Source of the DNA: DASZTV01 sp035550655
GTDB lineage: Bacteria > Actinomycetota > Actinomycetes > JAFAQI01
DNA length: 64,000 nucleotides
Assembly: GCA_035550655.1 (NCBI GenBank)
Contig: DASZOU010000037.1
Span: 23,072-87,071 of the forward strand
Direction of reading: 5' to 3'
The number at the start of each line of letters is the position of its first letter. Position 1 is the stretch's first letter. The notes beneath the pieces are model-generated. The model saw nothing but the letters and a program-made list of their open reading frames with translations. It had not been told where the DNA came from and did not search any database. The position numbers and the translations under genes were made by a program. Of the stretch, positions 36,481 through 45,829 are shown piece after piece.

Positions 36481-38004
36481 CTAGGCCGGCACGTAGACCG
36501 TAGTCGCCTCAGCGCGTCCCCGCAGCGTCACTTCGTCGGCAGATCTCCACCCGTCTGGTCCGGCCGCCGCCACGAGCGATGCGGAGGCGGCCACGCGCCC
36601 GGGCAGCGACTTGGCGAGCTCACCCAGCCGGGCGGCCTCGTTCACCGGGTTGCCGATGACCGTGTACTCGTAGCGGCTCGTCCCGCCCACATTCCCTGCG
36701 ACTGCCTCACCCGCCGCGACTCCAACACCGAAGTCGATCTCCGGGATCTCGGCAGTGACCCGCTCCGCGAGGGTCCGGGCCGCGGCGAGCGCACGAGCTT
36801 CCCGATCCGGCAGCGGCGCAGGGGCGCCGAAGATGGCGAGCGCCGCGTCTCCGGCGAACTTGTTGATGGAGCCGCCCTCGGCTTCGACAACCTCGATCAC
36901 CACGCCGAAGAACCGGTTGAGCAGATCGACGACGGCGTGGGCCGGCATCTCGGCCGCGATCCGGGTCGACCCGACGATGTCGATGTAGACCACGGCCACG
37001 TCGCGAAGCTCGCCGCCGAGCTGGATGCCGTGCTCGAGCGCGCGGCGGGCGACGTCGGCACCGACATGGCGGCCGAACAGGTCCCGCAGCTGTTCCCGCT
37101 CCCGCAGGCCCGCCGCCATCCGGTTGAACCCAGCCTGCAGCAAGCCGATGTCCGTTCCGTCGTACACCGGCACCGACACGTCGAGCTCTCCCCGCTCGAT
37201 CCGCGCGAGCGCGCGGCGCACGGAGATGATCGGGTCCGCCGTCGCGCGCGTGACGAACACCGTGGTGATGAAGCCGGCGAACAGGCAGTTCGCCCCGAGT
37301 ACGGCGGTTGCGAGCGCGAGGTCGTGCCGGCTGCCGACGCGATCGACCAGGCTGGCGACCCCCAGCAGAACGACACCCAACACCGGGGCCCCGGTGCCCG
37401 CCACCCAGGTCATGATCGAACGGACGGCCACAGACTGCGCGATCTTCTGCGGATGCTCCGAGGCGGACAGCGCCCGGCCGGCAGCCTCACGCAGCAGCAG
37501 CTCGGCGAAGCGGAACGCGACGGCGCTCGTGATGACACCCGACAGCCCGACGATTGCCGTGATCCGCAGCCCGGCATCGGTGGAGCGGGTGAAGGTCAGC
37601 GCCCCGAACAACACCGTGCCGCCCAGCCACAGCACGCCCACGCCCCGGGCGAGGGTCCGCGGGCCGCGCAGCACGGTGAGCTGCTCGTCGGCGGTGGGCG
37701 GCCGTTCGGACGGCAACCAGTCGCCGAGGCTGGACAGCTTGCGAACCCCCATGACGACGCCGACCGCGATGGCAACCACGAGATACGCCGAGGCCGCGAT
37801 GATGTCGGTACCGAGCTGGCTGGCATCGGCCAGCGCCTTCGGCTCAGGGACGACGTACACCGCGACGAGGAACGTCGCGACCGCGCCGATGATGTTCGTG
37901 AGGACGAGCACCGTCACCAGGCCGACCAGCGCGCGCAGCAGCACCGCCGCACCGGATCCCCACCATCGGCGCCGGACCGCGATCCGCTCGGTGTGCCCCC
38001 TCAT
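36481..38004 (-). CDS. Membrane adenylate/guanylate cyclase with HAMP domain
   Basis: A 507-residue class III nucleotide cyclase. The N-terminal half has about six hydrophobic segments (residues about 15-270), followed by a HAMP-like linker (TADPIISVRRALARIERGELDVSVP, about 255-305), and the catalytic domain from about 330. Metal-binding Asp are in VVYIDIVGSTRIAAEM and FAGDAALAIFGAP. YEYTVIGNPVNEAARL supplies transition-state Asn and Arg. The substrate-defining residues suggest adenylyl cyclase but this is not certain. It lies 20 bp upstream of livG and 5 bp from tRNA-Arg. Confidence 0.9.
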   Translation of the reverse strand: MRGHTERIAVRRRWWGSGAAVLLRALVGLVTVLVLTNIIGAVATFLVAVYVVPEPKALADASQLGTDIIAASAYLVVAIAVGVVMGVRKLSSLGDWLPSERPPTADEQLTVLRGPRTLARGVGVLWLGGTVLFGALTFTRSTDAGLRITAIVGLSGVITSAVAFRFAELLLREAAGRALSASEHPQKIAQSVAVRSIMTWVAGTGAPVLGVVLLGVASLVDRVGSRHDLALATAVLGANCLFAGFITTVFVTRATADPIISVRRALARIERGELDVSVPVYDGTDIGLLQAGFNRMAAGLREREQLRDLFGRHVGADVARRALEHGIQLGGELRDVAVVYIDIVGSTRIAAEMPAHAVVDLLNRFFGVVIEVVEAEGGSINKFAGDAALAIFGAPAPLPDREARALAAARTLAERVTAEIPEIDFGVGVAAGEAVAGNVGGTSRYEYTVIGNPVNEAARLGELAKSLPGRVAASASLVAAAGPDGWRSADEVTLRGRAEATTVYVPA

Positions 38005-38008
38005 AACG

Positions 38009-38081
38009 CGCGCCCGGCAGGGATCGAACCTGCGACCAACTGCTTAGAAGGCAGTCGCTCTATCCGCTGAGCTACGGGCGC
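38009..38081 (-). tRNA. tRNA-Arg (anticodon TCT)
   Basis: On the minus strand a 73-nt cloverleaf folds: acceptor GCGCCCG paired with CGGGCGC, D-arm GCTC/GAGC, anticodon stem ACTGC/GCAGT with loop CTTCTAA (anticodon TCT), and T-arm GCAGG-TTCGATC-CCTGC. The discriminator is G and no CCA is encoded. It reads the rare AGA codon. It lies just upstream of the cyclase ORF on the same strand. No integrase or direct repeat marks it as an active attachment site. Confidence 0.95.
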
Positions 38082-38121
38082 CCTGGTAGGAAAAAGCGTA
38101 GGGGGTGAGAACCTTGTCGGC

Positions 38122-38778
38122 ATGACGACTGGCTCGCGAGCAGGCGACGCGCTGGTCTGGATCGACTGCGAGATGACCGGACTCGATCCCACGACCCACG
38201 TGCTCGTGGAGATTGCCGTCGTCATCACCGACGCCGAGCTCAACGTGCTCGACGACGGCATCGACATCGTGATCGGGGCGCGACCCGAGCAGCTCGTGGC
38301 GATGGATCCGATCGTTCACGAGATGCACGCCGCGTCCGGCCTGCTCGACGAGATCCGCCATTCGGTCATGACCGTCGAACACGCCGAGGAGCAGGTCCTC
38401 GAGTACGTGAGGCGCTTCGTGCCGGAACGCCGCAAGGCACCGCTGTGTGGCAACACGATCGCCACCGACCGCAGCTTCATCGCCCGCTACATGCCGGATC
38501 TCGACGACCACCTCCACTACCGGATGATCGACGTGTCGTCGATCAAGGAGCTGGCGCGCCGCTGGTATCCGCGGGCCTACTACAACGCTCCGGAGAAGAA
38601 CGGCGGCCACCGCGCGCTTGCGGACATCCGAGAAAGCATCAATGAGCTCCGCTACTACCGGGCGACGGTGATGGTTCCGGCACCGGGTCCCGACACCGAG
38701 CAGGCACGAGCCGCGGTCAAGGCGCTCGGCCTCGAGGTCCCCTCCGCCGCCGGCGAGGCGGCCGCCAGCTCCGACTAG
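38122..38778 (+). CDS. orn: Oligoribonuclease
   Basis: A 218-residue DEDDh exonuclease. Exo I is WIDCEMTGLDP, Exo II is around GNTIATDRSFIARYMPDL, and Exo III is GGHRALADIRESINEL with the catalytic His and Asp. It degrades RNA dinucleotides, including pGpG from cyclic-di-GMP, to mononucleotides in the cytoplasm. The tail after residue 185 is an Ala/Gly-rich extension not found in the E. coli enzyme. It is flanked by two tRNA genes. Confidence 0.95.
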   Translation: MTTGSRAGDALVWIDCEMTGLDPTTHVLVEIAVVITDAELNVLDDGIDIVIGARPEQLVAMDPIVHEMHAASGLLDEIRHSVMTVEHAEEQVLEYVRRFVPERRKAPLCGNTIATDRSFIARYMPDLDDHLHYRMIDVSSIKELARRWYPRAYYNAPEKNGGHRALADIRESINELRYYRATVMVPAPGPDTEQARAAVKALGLEVPSAAGEAAASSD

Positions 38779-38795
38779 ACTGCTTCGCGCACCAT

Positions 38796-38872
38796 GGTGG
38801 GTGTAGCTCAGCTGGTAGAGCACCGGGTTGTGGTCCCGGGTGTCGCGGGTTCAAGTCCCGTCACTCACCCCA
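38796..38872 (+). tRNA. tRNA-His (anticodon GTG) with encoded G-1 and CCA
   Basis: The cloverleaf starts with the extra G-1 at 38796 pairing with discriminator C. The acceptor GTGGGTG pairs with CACTCAC (one G-T). D-arm GCTC/GAGC, anticodon stem CCGGG/CCCGG with loop TTGTGGT (anticodon GTG), T-arm GCGGG-TTCAAGT-CCCGT. CCA is encoded at 38870-38872. Both extra G-1 and CCA are normal for bacterial tRNA-His. Confidence 0.96.
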
Positions 38873-38898
38873 TAGATGTCCCCTTTCGCGAACGGGGG

Positions 38899-39900
38899 CT
38901 AGGAGCCGCTGGAGTTGGCCCCGTTGCCGTCGATCGCGACAAGGGTTTCGGGATCGATCGGGGCGCGTCGCAACAGCTCGCGCCAGCGGGTGGCGTCGTA
39001 CGTCGCCGCCGGCGTCTCGGCCAGGAAGTGCTTCACCACCGAGACGAACCGATCCGGTTCGTCGTGATGCGGGAAGTGCCCAGAGCGCGCAAACACCTCC
39101 AGCCGGCTGCCGGGCAAGGCGCGATGCGCGGTGCGCGCGTGCTCGACCGGGATGATCCGGTCGCGCTCGCCCCACACAATCAGCGTCGGCAAACCGGCCG
39201 CGAGGTAGCAGCGATCCAGCATCGTCACCACCTGCCCCCGCGCATCCACGCCGGCACGCAGCGTCCGAAGAAACGCGCTACGCGACCGCGCTGAGGACAA
39301 GCCGTCGAAGCGTTGCACCACATAGTCGGTGTCCGGCCCGAGTCCGACGAACGGCATGTGCCGGACGAACGGCGTGGCCCGGCGGATCAGGCGGCGCATC
39401 GGCGCTGACGTCACCAGTGGCATCACGATCTCGGCGCCCGGCGCGGCGGCCGCTCGCAGCAGCGGATGCACCGCCCGTCCCACCCCGCCGCTGCCGACGA
39501 GTACCAGCCGGTCACAGCGTTCCGGGAACTGGTAGGCGAACTGCATCGCGATCCCGCCACCGAGCGAGTGCCCGAGGACGGTGACCCGCTCGACTCCCAG
39601 CACCGACAGCAGATCGCGCATCCCGCAGGCGTACGCGCTGATCGCGTAGTCCGCCCGCGGCCGGTCCGACTCGCCGTGTCCGAGCAGATCCGGTGCGATG
39701 ACCGTGTACCGGCGGGCGAGCGGCTCGATGACGTCAGCCCAGGTCTCCGAGCTGTCACCGATGCCGTGAAGCAGGAGCAGTGGCGGACCGGAGCCACCCA
39801 TACGGAACGCGCGTCGATGACCGTGGATCACCCGATGCTGCATCTGCACCCGGTCGACTGCTGCGAGCACTCGGCACACCTCTCCCGCCCCACCTGGCAT
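38899..39900 (-). CDS. Alpha/beta-fold hydrolase
   Basis: A 333-residue alpha/beta hydrolase: oxyanion-hole LLLLHGIGDSSETW, nucleophile VLGHSLGGGIAMQF, acid WGERDRIIPVEH and His in RSGHFPHHDEPDRF. No lid domain beyond the helical cap is apparent. The substrate is unknown; close relatives are annotated as esterases or epoxide/haloalkane-type hydrolases. ATG 39900 is used here; an ATG at 39843 (MQHRVIHGHRRAF) fits homologues at least as well. Confidence 0.85.
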   Translation of the reverse strand: MPGGAGEVCRVLAAVDRVQMQHRVIHGHRRAFRMGGSGPPLLLLHGIGDSSETWADVIEPLARRYTVIAPDLLGHGESDRPRADYAISAYACGMRDLLSVLGVERVTVLGHSLGGGIAMQFAYQFPERCDRLVLVGSGGVGRAVHPLLRAAAAPGAEIVMPLVTSAPMRRLIRRATPFVRHMPFVGLGPDTDYVVQRFDGLSSARSRSAFLRTLRAGVDARGQVVTMLDRCYLAAGLPTLIVWGERDRIIPVEHARTAHRALPGSRLEVFARSGHFPHHDEPDRFVSVVKHFLAETPAATYDATRWRELLRRAPIDPETLVAIDGNGANSSGS

Positions 39901-39948
39901 CAAACCCGGCGTACGACGAGCGCACCCTCTCGCTGTCTCGGCCGTGAG

Positions 39949-40845
39949 TCATCGGTGTGACGACGGTGTATCGGACGGCATTGACCAGTTCGCTGTCGAC
40001 GGCGGGCTCGTCTCGAAGCTTTCGATCGCGCCGTAGCGTCCTCGCCGCCCCGCGGCCGGTAGGAGCTCCGCCACTCGCTGCACGCCGACAGCGACGAAGT
40101 ACGCCGGAACTAGCAGGGCAACGGCGACGATGCCGTCGAGCCAGTAATGGTTGCCCGTCACGACGACGACGAAGGACGTCACCACGGCGTGGAGAACGGC
40201 CAGCCACCGCCATCGGCTCGGGCTGCACTTGACGACCGCGATCGAGATCAGGACCGCCCAGCCGACATGGATCGATGGCATCGCGGCGTACTGGTCGGCG
40301 ATGTGGGCGGCGAATCCGTTGTAGGGCGTCGGGCCTACGGCCTGGCCGGTATCCACCAAGCCAGGCACGCCGATGAGGCGAGGTGGCGCGACCTGCACCA
40401 TCTGGATGAGCAGCGACATCGCCGTGAAGGCAACGATCGTGTTGCGCACGATCGGATACCGGTCGCGATGTCGTAGCCACAGCCACAGGAGGAAGACGAC
40501 CATCGTGGTGAAGTGAGCCGACTCGTAGAAGTAGTTGGCCCACCTCACGAGCTCACGATGGTGAAGGATCAGTCGCTGGACGCTCACCTCGCTTGGAAGG
40601 TGCAGCCAGCGCTCGGCGTTCCACAGATCGCGGCCGCGGGCCAGACCACCGGAGGTGTGTCCTCGCGCCAAGCCGTTTGCCACCTGCCAGAGCGCGTAGA
40701 GACCACAGATGATTGCGATCTCCAGCGCCGCAGCCGCGACGAACCGTGCCCACCTGCCGGAGAACCGGCTCGCCGCGACGGCGACGGGGAGCATCGCCCC
40801 AGCGAGAACCGTCGCACTGTGGACGTTGAGGATCAGCCACGACAC
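39949..40845 (-). CDS. PAP2/inositolphosphotransferase-type membrane phosphatase
   Basis: A 298-residue integral membrane protein of the PAP2_3/Aur1-Ipt1-like group with about six helices. Phosphatase motif 2 is MPSIHVGWAV and motif 3 is VTGNHYWLDGIVA, supplying the conserved His and Asp. Such enzymes transfer or hydrolyse lipid phosphate head groups. The start is GTG at 40845, 9 bp after the stop of the monooxygenase-esterase gene, so they probably share a transcript. The C-terminal tail (about 30 residues) is polar. Confidence 0.85.
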   Translation of the reverse strand: MSWLILNVHSATVLAGAMLPVAVAASRFSGRWARFVAAAALEIAIICGLYALWQVANGLARGHTSGGLARGRDLWNAERWLHLPSEVSVQRLILHHRELVRWANYFYESAHFTTMVVFLLWLWLRHRDRYPIVRNTIVAFTAMSLLIQMVQVAPPRLIGVPGLVDTGQAVGPTPYNGFAAHIADQYAAMPSIHVGWAVLISIAVVKCSPSRWRWLAVLHAVVTSFVVVVTGNHYWLDGIVAVALLVPAYFVAVGVQRVAELLPAAGRRGRYGAIESFETSPPSTANWSMPSDTPSSHR

Positions 40846-40854
40846 TTTCGAAAC

Positions 40855-43428
40855 CTACGAATCGCCCCTGAACCACGCCCGCACGTGTTCGGCGAGCTCC
40901 GCCCTCACCGGCGCCCCGGACAGCACGACATCCACCATCGTCGTCGAGGTGTGCGTGTGACCCCTCGCAACGACGTGCCTGACCGCGACGCCCGCCGCTT
41001 CCAGGGCCTGGGCGTACGCGATCCCCTCATCACGCAGCGGGTCGAAGTCGGCCGTCACGATGACCGCCGGCGGCAGCCCCCGAAGGTCGCCGCGCAACGG
41101 GGCGGCTACCGCCCACGTCCGGTCAGCCGGGTCGGCGTACTGATCCCAGAACCAGCCCATGACCGCAGTAGTGAGGAGGTCGACCGCGGCGTTCTCGACG
41201 TACGACGAGCGGGTCAGGTCGCTGTCGGTCACGGGACTGATCAGCACTTGGCCGATCAGCGCCGGTCCGCCCGCGTCGCGCGCCTTCTGACACGCGACGG
41301 CGGCGATGTTGCCGCCGGCACTCCATCCCGCGACAAGCACCTGGCCGGGGATCCCGCCGAGATCGCTCGCGTGCGCAGCCACCCACTCGACGGCCGCGAA
41401 CGCATCATCGGCCGCTGCCGGGAAGCGGTCCTCCGGCGCGTGCCGATAGTTCACCGACACGACAACCGCCCCGGTCCGATCACAGAGGTCACGGCAGAGC
41501 GGGTCGTCGGAGTCGAGATCGCCCAACACCCAGCCGCCGCCGTGGAAGTACACGAGGACGGGATGCGGGCCCGGTAGACCTGGTCGGTAGAGCCGATAAG
41601 GCAGCGGACCCGTGGCCCCGCGCAGGGTGCCGTCGACGACCTCACCGACCTCCGGTCCGGGCAGCCGCGTGGCCTGGAGCACGGTCATCAACCCGCGGGC
41701 ATCTGCGGCGGACAGCGTCTCGAGGCCCGGCAGGCCGGAGGCCTCAAGGATGTTCAGCACGATCGCAACGTCGGGCTGGACCCGTCGGACCACGCCTTCG
41801 TTGCACTCCGTGCCTCGCGGTCCGCTCAGCTTGAACCCGAGGTACCGGCGGGCGGTGACCTCGTCACAGGCCGCGCGGTATGCCTCGACACCGCCGACAT
41901 ACGGATACAGCAGTCTCGGCTTGCCGGGGACGTTCGCGCCGACGTACCAGGAGTTCGCGAGATCGGTGAGGGTCAACGCGGCGCAGTCCGCGACGTGCTG
42001 GTTCCAACCCGCCTCCGCGGGCGCCGTCGCCTCGATGGTCTCGTAGCCCTCCTCACGGAGCCAGGCGAGACAGTCCGCCACCCATTCGACGTGCTGCTCG
42101 ATCGACACCGCCATGTTCGAGAGCACGGATGGGCTGCCAGGACCCGTGATGGTGAAGAAGTTGGGGAAGCCGCTCGTCGTCAGGCCGAGGTAGGTCGAGG
42201 GACCATCGGCCCACTTCTGCCGCAACGTGACGCCGTCGCGCCCGGTGATGTCGACGCTGACGAGCGGTCCGGTCATGGCGTCGAACCCCGTCGCATAGAC
42301 GATCGCGTCGAACTCGAGCGACTCCGCCGAGGTGTCGATCCCGGTCTCGGTAACCGACACGATCGGCGTATCACGGACGTCGATCAGGCGCACATGAGGC
42401 AGGTTGAAGGTCTCGTAGTAGCCGGTGTCGAGGCATGGTCGCTTGGTGCCGAACGGGTAGTCCTTCGGGCATAGCGCCGCCGCGACTGCGGGATCCGTCA
42501 CCCGCTCGCGGATCTTCTCCCGGAGCAGCTCGGAGACGACGTTGTTGGCAGCCAGCCGCGCACCCTGGTCGTTGAAGACGCCGAGGATTGCGAACAGCTC
42601 GCCCTCGGCGTACCGCTGCTCGAACCGCTCCCGCTGCTGTTGCGGCGTCATGAGCGACGCGTAGTGCTCCTCGTACTCGCCTGGGATGCCGCCCGGAGAC
42701 CATCTCGCGGCATCGCGGTACGCCGCCCGATCCTTCTCGAGCTGCGCCAGCCGCTCCGCCGAGGCTGGACCGTTGCGAGCAGGTATGGAGTACGCCGCGG
42801 TCCGCTGGAAGACGGTGAGCGACTCGGCGTGCTCGGCGATCAGCGGGATCGCCTGGACCGCGGATGAGCCGGTGCCGATCACCGCCACCCGCTTGCCCGT
42901 GAAGTCAACCGGCTCGTGGGGCCACTTGCCGGTGAAGTAGACCTCGCGGGTGAAACGGTCGACGCCCTCGATGTCCGGGGTCTTCGGCAGCGAGAGGCAG
43001 CCACTGGCCATCACGTAGAACCGGCACGCCACGTCGTGGCCCGCGCTCGTCCGCAGCCGCCACAGCTTCGCCGCGCCGTCCCAAGCCGCGCTGTCAACCC
43101 GCGTGCCGAACTCGATGCTGCGGCGCAGGTCGTACCGATCCGCGACGAATCCCAGGTAGTCGAGGATCTCGGGCTGCGTGGCGTACTTCTCCGACCAGGA
43201 CCATGCCTGCTCGAGCTCCTCGTCGAAGCTGTAGGTGTAGTCCGTGGTCGGGATGTCGCACCGTGCCCCCGGATAGCGGTTCCAGTACCAGGTCCCGCCG
43301 ACGTCGTCGGCCTGGTCGTAACACCTGACGTCGAAGCCGAGGCCGCGCAGCTTGTGGATCAGGTAGAGGCCGGCGAACCCCGCACCCACGACAACGACAT
43401 CGCGCTCGGCGGAGCGACTTTTCGTCAC
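40855..43428 (-). CDS. Fused Baeyer-Villiger-type flavin monooxygenase and HSL-type esterase
   Basis: An 857-residue two-domain enzyme. Residues about 10-530 are a class B flavin monooxygenase: FAD motif VVVGAGFAGLYL (about 15), NADPH motif VIGTGSSAVQ (about 184), and the Baeyer-Villiger fingerprint FTGKWPHEPVDF between them. Residues about 560-857 are an HSL-family alpha/beta hydrolase: HGGGWV (about 628), nucleophile GWSAGG (about 699), acid DFDPLRDEG (about 798) and His in GHTHTST (about 822). The pairing suggests oxidation of a ketone to an ester followed by its hydrolysis in one protein; the substrate is unknown. The GTG at 43428 has AGGG 9 nt upstream. Confidence 0.88.
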   Translation of the reverse strand: MTKSRSAERDVVVVGAGFAGLYLIHKLRGLGFDVRCYDQADDVGGTWYWNRYPGARCDIPTTDYTYSFDEELEQAWSWSEKYATQPEILDYLGFVADRYDLRRSIEFGTRVDSAAWDGAAKLWRLRTSAGHDVACRFYVMASGCLSLPKTPDIEGVDRFTREVYFTGKWPHEPVDFTGKRVAVIGTGSSAVQAIPLIAEHAESLTVFQRTAAYSIPARNGPASAERLAQLEKDRAAYRDAARWSPGGIPGEYEEHYASLMTPQQQRERFEQRYAEGELFAILGVFNDQGARLAANNVVSELLREKIRERVTDPAVAAALCPKDYPFGTKRPCLDTGYYETFNLPHVRLIDVRDTPIVSVTETGIDTSAESLEFDAIVYATGFDAMTGPLVSVDITGRDGVTLRQKWADGPSTYLGLTTSGFPNFFTITGPGSPSVLSNMAVSIEQHVEWVADCLAWLREEGYETIEATAPAEAGWNQHVADCAALTLTDLANSWYVGANVPGKPRLLYPYVGGVEAYRAACDEVTARRYLGFKLSGPRGTECNEGVVRRVQPDVAIVLNILEASGLPGLETLSAADARGLMTVLQATRLPGPEVGEVVDGTLRGATGPLPYRLYRPGLPGPHPVLVYFHGGGWVLGDLDSDDPLCRDLCDRTGAVVVSVNYRHAPEDRFPAAADDAFAAVEWVAAHASDLGGIPGQVLVAGWSAGGNIAAVACQKARDAGGPALIGQVLISPVTDSDLTRSSYVENAAVDLLTTAVMGWFWDQYADPADRTWAVAAPLRGDLRGLPPAVIVTADFDPLRDEGIAYAQALEAAGVAVRHVVARGHTHTSTTMVDVVLSGAPVRAELAEHVRAWFRGDS

Positions 43429-43498
43429 GAGGGCCACCCTCTCACCGAAACCGGCACCCTGGGCAGGAGCCGATCGGGCCAGCGTGGAAGATCTCTCG

Positions 43499-45823
43499 GT
43501 GAAGAAAATCGCCGCCATCGCCCTGCTTCTCACGGGTCTTGCCACACCACTGCAGATCGCCAGCGCCAGTCCCCACGCGCAGGCGAGGCCAAGCGCGCAC
43601 GGCGGCGCCCGCCAGGCCTACGCGACCGGCCTCCGGCCGGGAGCGGCGACGGCACTCGTGAACGCCGCCGGTCACACGGTGGCGACCCAGCCCGCCGACT
43701 CGCTCGGCGGCGTCGTCTTCCGTGACGTCAAGCCCGGCAGCGGCTACCTGGTCAAGGAACAGAGCGGGCCGGCGTCCCGCCCCGTGACCGTGCACACGGC
43801 GGCAGCCAAGCCGTGGGACCCGAAGGTCTACGACCAGACGATCCCCGACCACGGCTACGGCTACCTCACGACCCGTGACGGCACCAAGCTCGCCTATTAC
43901 GTCCACCCGCCCACGAGCCCAGCCGGGCTCGGCCTGCCGGACGTCACGCTGCCGCCGGGGGTCCCTGACTACGCCCCGCCGTACCCGACGCTGATCGAGT
44001 ACGCCGGCTACGGCTACGCCAACCCGGCCGGCCCGGAGAGTGGCATCGCGATTCTCGCCAACGCCATGGGCTTCGCCGTGGTGGACGTGAACATGCGCGG
44101 CACCGGGTGCTCGGGCGGCTCGTTCAACTTCTTCGAGCGGATGCAGTCCCTCGACGGCTACGACGTCATCGAGACGGTCGCCCGCCAGCCCTGGGTGAAG
44201 GGCCACAAGGTCGGGATGGAGGGCATCTCCTACGGCGGCATCAGCCAGCTGTTCACGGCGCAGACCGATCCCCCGCACCTGGCCGCGATCGCGCCGCTGT
44301 CCGTGATCGACGCCACCGCCACCACGCTCGAGCCCGGCGGCATCCTCAACGACGGCTTCGCGGTCGCGTGGGCCAACGAGCGCCAGCACGATGCGCTGCC
44401 GGCCAGCCCGAAGGGTGGGCAGCCCTGGGCCTACAAGCGGATCCAGCAGGGCGACAAGACCTGCAAGGCCGACCAGGTCCTGCACGGCGAGGCGCAGAAC
44501 CTGCCCGCGACCATCGCCGCGAACACGCACTACCACCCGGCGTACGCCGACACCCTCGACCCGATCACGTTCGTTCACAAGATCCACGTGCCGGTCTTCA
44601 TGGCCTGCCAGTTCGAGGACGAGCAGACCGGTGGGCACTGCATGGACCTCGCCCAGCACTTCACCGGCACGAAGCAGAAGTGGTTCACCTTCACCAACGG
44701 CGTGCACGTCGACTCGCTCGACCCGTACACCTTCAACCGCTGGTACGACTTCCTCGAGCTGTACGTCGCCAAGCAGGCGCCGCTGATCAACTCTGCGGTC
44801 ATCAAGGCTGTCTCGCCGGTCGTCTACCAGGAGGCTGCGGGAGTGCCGACGACGGATCTGATCACGCTTCCGGTCGATCCGATCCAGCTCGACCCGACGT
44901 ACGACGCCGCGCTGGCCGACTTCAAGCAGATCCCGTCGATCCGAGTGCTGTTCGACAACGGCGCCGGCACCGACCCGGCCGGCCAGTACGTCCCCGGCAA
45001 CCCCTACCCGGGGTTCGAGAAGTCGTTCTCGCGCTATCCGATCCCGGGGACGGTCGCGCAGCGGTGGTTCCTCGGACCCAAGGGCACGCTGTCAGCCCAC
45101 CGGACCGGCCGCGGTACCGACAGGTACACCGCGAACCCGCATGCCTTGCCGATGAACGACTTCATCGGCAGCACGGGTGGCGGCGGCCTGTGGGGCAACG
45201 CCTCGCAGTGGCACTGGAACTGGAAGCAGAACCCGGCCGGCACTGCCGTGTCCTACGTGACGCCGCCCCTCAAGTCCGACGCCACAGTCATCGGCGCCGG
45301 CGCGATCCACCTGTGGGTGAAGTCGTCCACGCCGGACGTGGACCTGCAGGCGACGGTCAGCGAGATCACACCTGACGGCAACGAGGTCTTCGTCCAGAAC
45401 GGCTGGATGCGGGCCAGCGAGCGCAAGCTCGAGACCCGCAAGCACACGATCTTCGCTCAGCCGAGCACCTTGCTCGCCCCGGTGCCGAGCTTCCGCCCGC
45501 AGGACTCGCGCCCGATGCCCAAGGGCAAGTTCGTCAAGGTCGTGATCCCGCTGTACTACGAGGGCCACGTCTACCGCGCGGGCAGCCGGATCCGGATCAC
45601 CATTGCCGGGCCGAACGGCACGCAGCCGATCTGGTCCTTCCAGCACCCGCGGCCGCAACACGGCACCAGCAAGGTGTCGGTCGCCTTCTCCAAGGCGCGG
45701 CCGTCGGCGCTCTACCTGCCCGTCATCCCGGGAGTGTCGGTCCCGACGGGGGTGCCGGCCTGCGGCAGCCTGCGGAACGAGCCGTGCCGGCCCTACGCGA
45801 AGACGGCGAACCAGAAGGGCTGA
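43499..45823 (+). CDS. Secreted X-Pro dipeptidyl-peptidase/CocE-type hydrolase
   Basis: A 774-residue exported protein with a signal peptide (VKKIAAIALLLTGLATPLQ). The first part is an alpha/beta hydrolase with DVNMRGTGCSGG and nucleophile MEGISYGGISQLF. The C-terminal third is the PepX_C jelly-roll seen in CocE and X-Pro dipeptidyl-peptidases (LHLWVKSSTPDVDLQATVSEI-like region; VIPLYYEGHVYRAGSRIRITIAG). It hydrolyses an ester or a Pro-containing peptide outside the cell. The GTG at 43499, with GGAAG 8 nt upstream, gives a canonical signal peptide; GTG 43484 is less likely. Confidence 0.88.
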   Translation: MKKIAAIALLLTGLATPLQIASASPHAQARPSAHGGARQAYATGLRPGAATALVNAAGHTVATQPADSLGGVVFRDVKPGSGYLVKEQSGPASRPVTVHTAAAKPWDPKVYDQTIPDHGYGYLTTRDGTKLAYYVHPPTSPAGLGLPDVTLPPGVPDYAPPYPTLIEYAGYGYANPAGPESGIAILANAMGFAVVDVNMRGTGCSGGSFNFFERMQSLDGYDVIETVARQPWVKGHKVGMEGISYGGISQLFTAQTDPPHLAAIAPLSVIDATATTLEPGGILNDGFAVAWANERQHDALPASPKGGQPWAYKRIQQGDKTCKADQVLHGEAQNLPATIAANTHYHPAYADTLDPITFVHKIHVPVFMACQFEDEQTGGHCMDLAQHFTGTKQKWFTFTNGVHVDSLDPYTFNRWYDFLELYVAKQAPLINSAVIKAVSPVVYQEAAGVPTTDLITLPVDPIQLDPTYDAALADFKQIPSIRVLFDNGAGTDPAGQYVPGNPYPGFEKSFSRYPIPGTVAQRWFLGPKGTLSAHRTGRGTDRYTANPHALPMNDFIGSTGGGGLWGNASQWHWNWKQNPAGTAVSYVTPPLKSDATVIGAGAIHLWVKSSTPDVDLQATVSEITPDGNEVFVQNGWMRASERKLETRKHTIFAQPSTLLAPVPSFRPQDSRPMPKGKFVKVVIPLYYEGHVYRAGSRIRITIAGPNGTQPIWSFQHPRPQHGTSKVSVAFSKARPSALYLPVIPGVSVPTGVPACGSLRNEPCRPYAKTANQKG

Positions 45824-45829
45824 CGGGGG

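Noticed and set aside
38009..38081. tRNA-Arg as an integration site
   Set aside because: No integrase and no duplicated tRNA 3' end is seen on either side.
38794..39294. Open frame starting MVGVAQLVEHRVVVPG
   Set aside because: It is a translation of tRNA-His, a well-known false gene pattern, followed by the antisense of the alpha/beta hydrolase.
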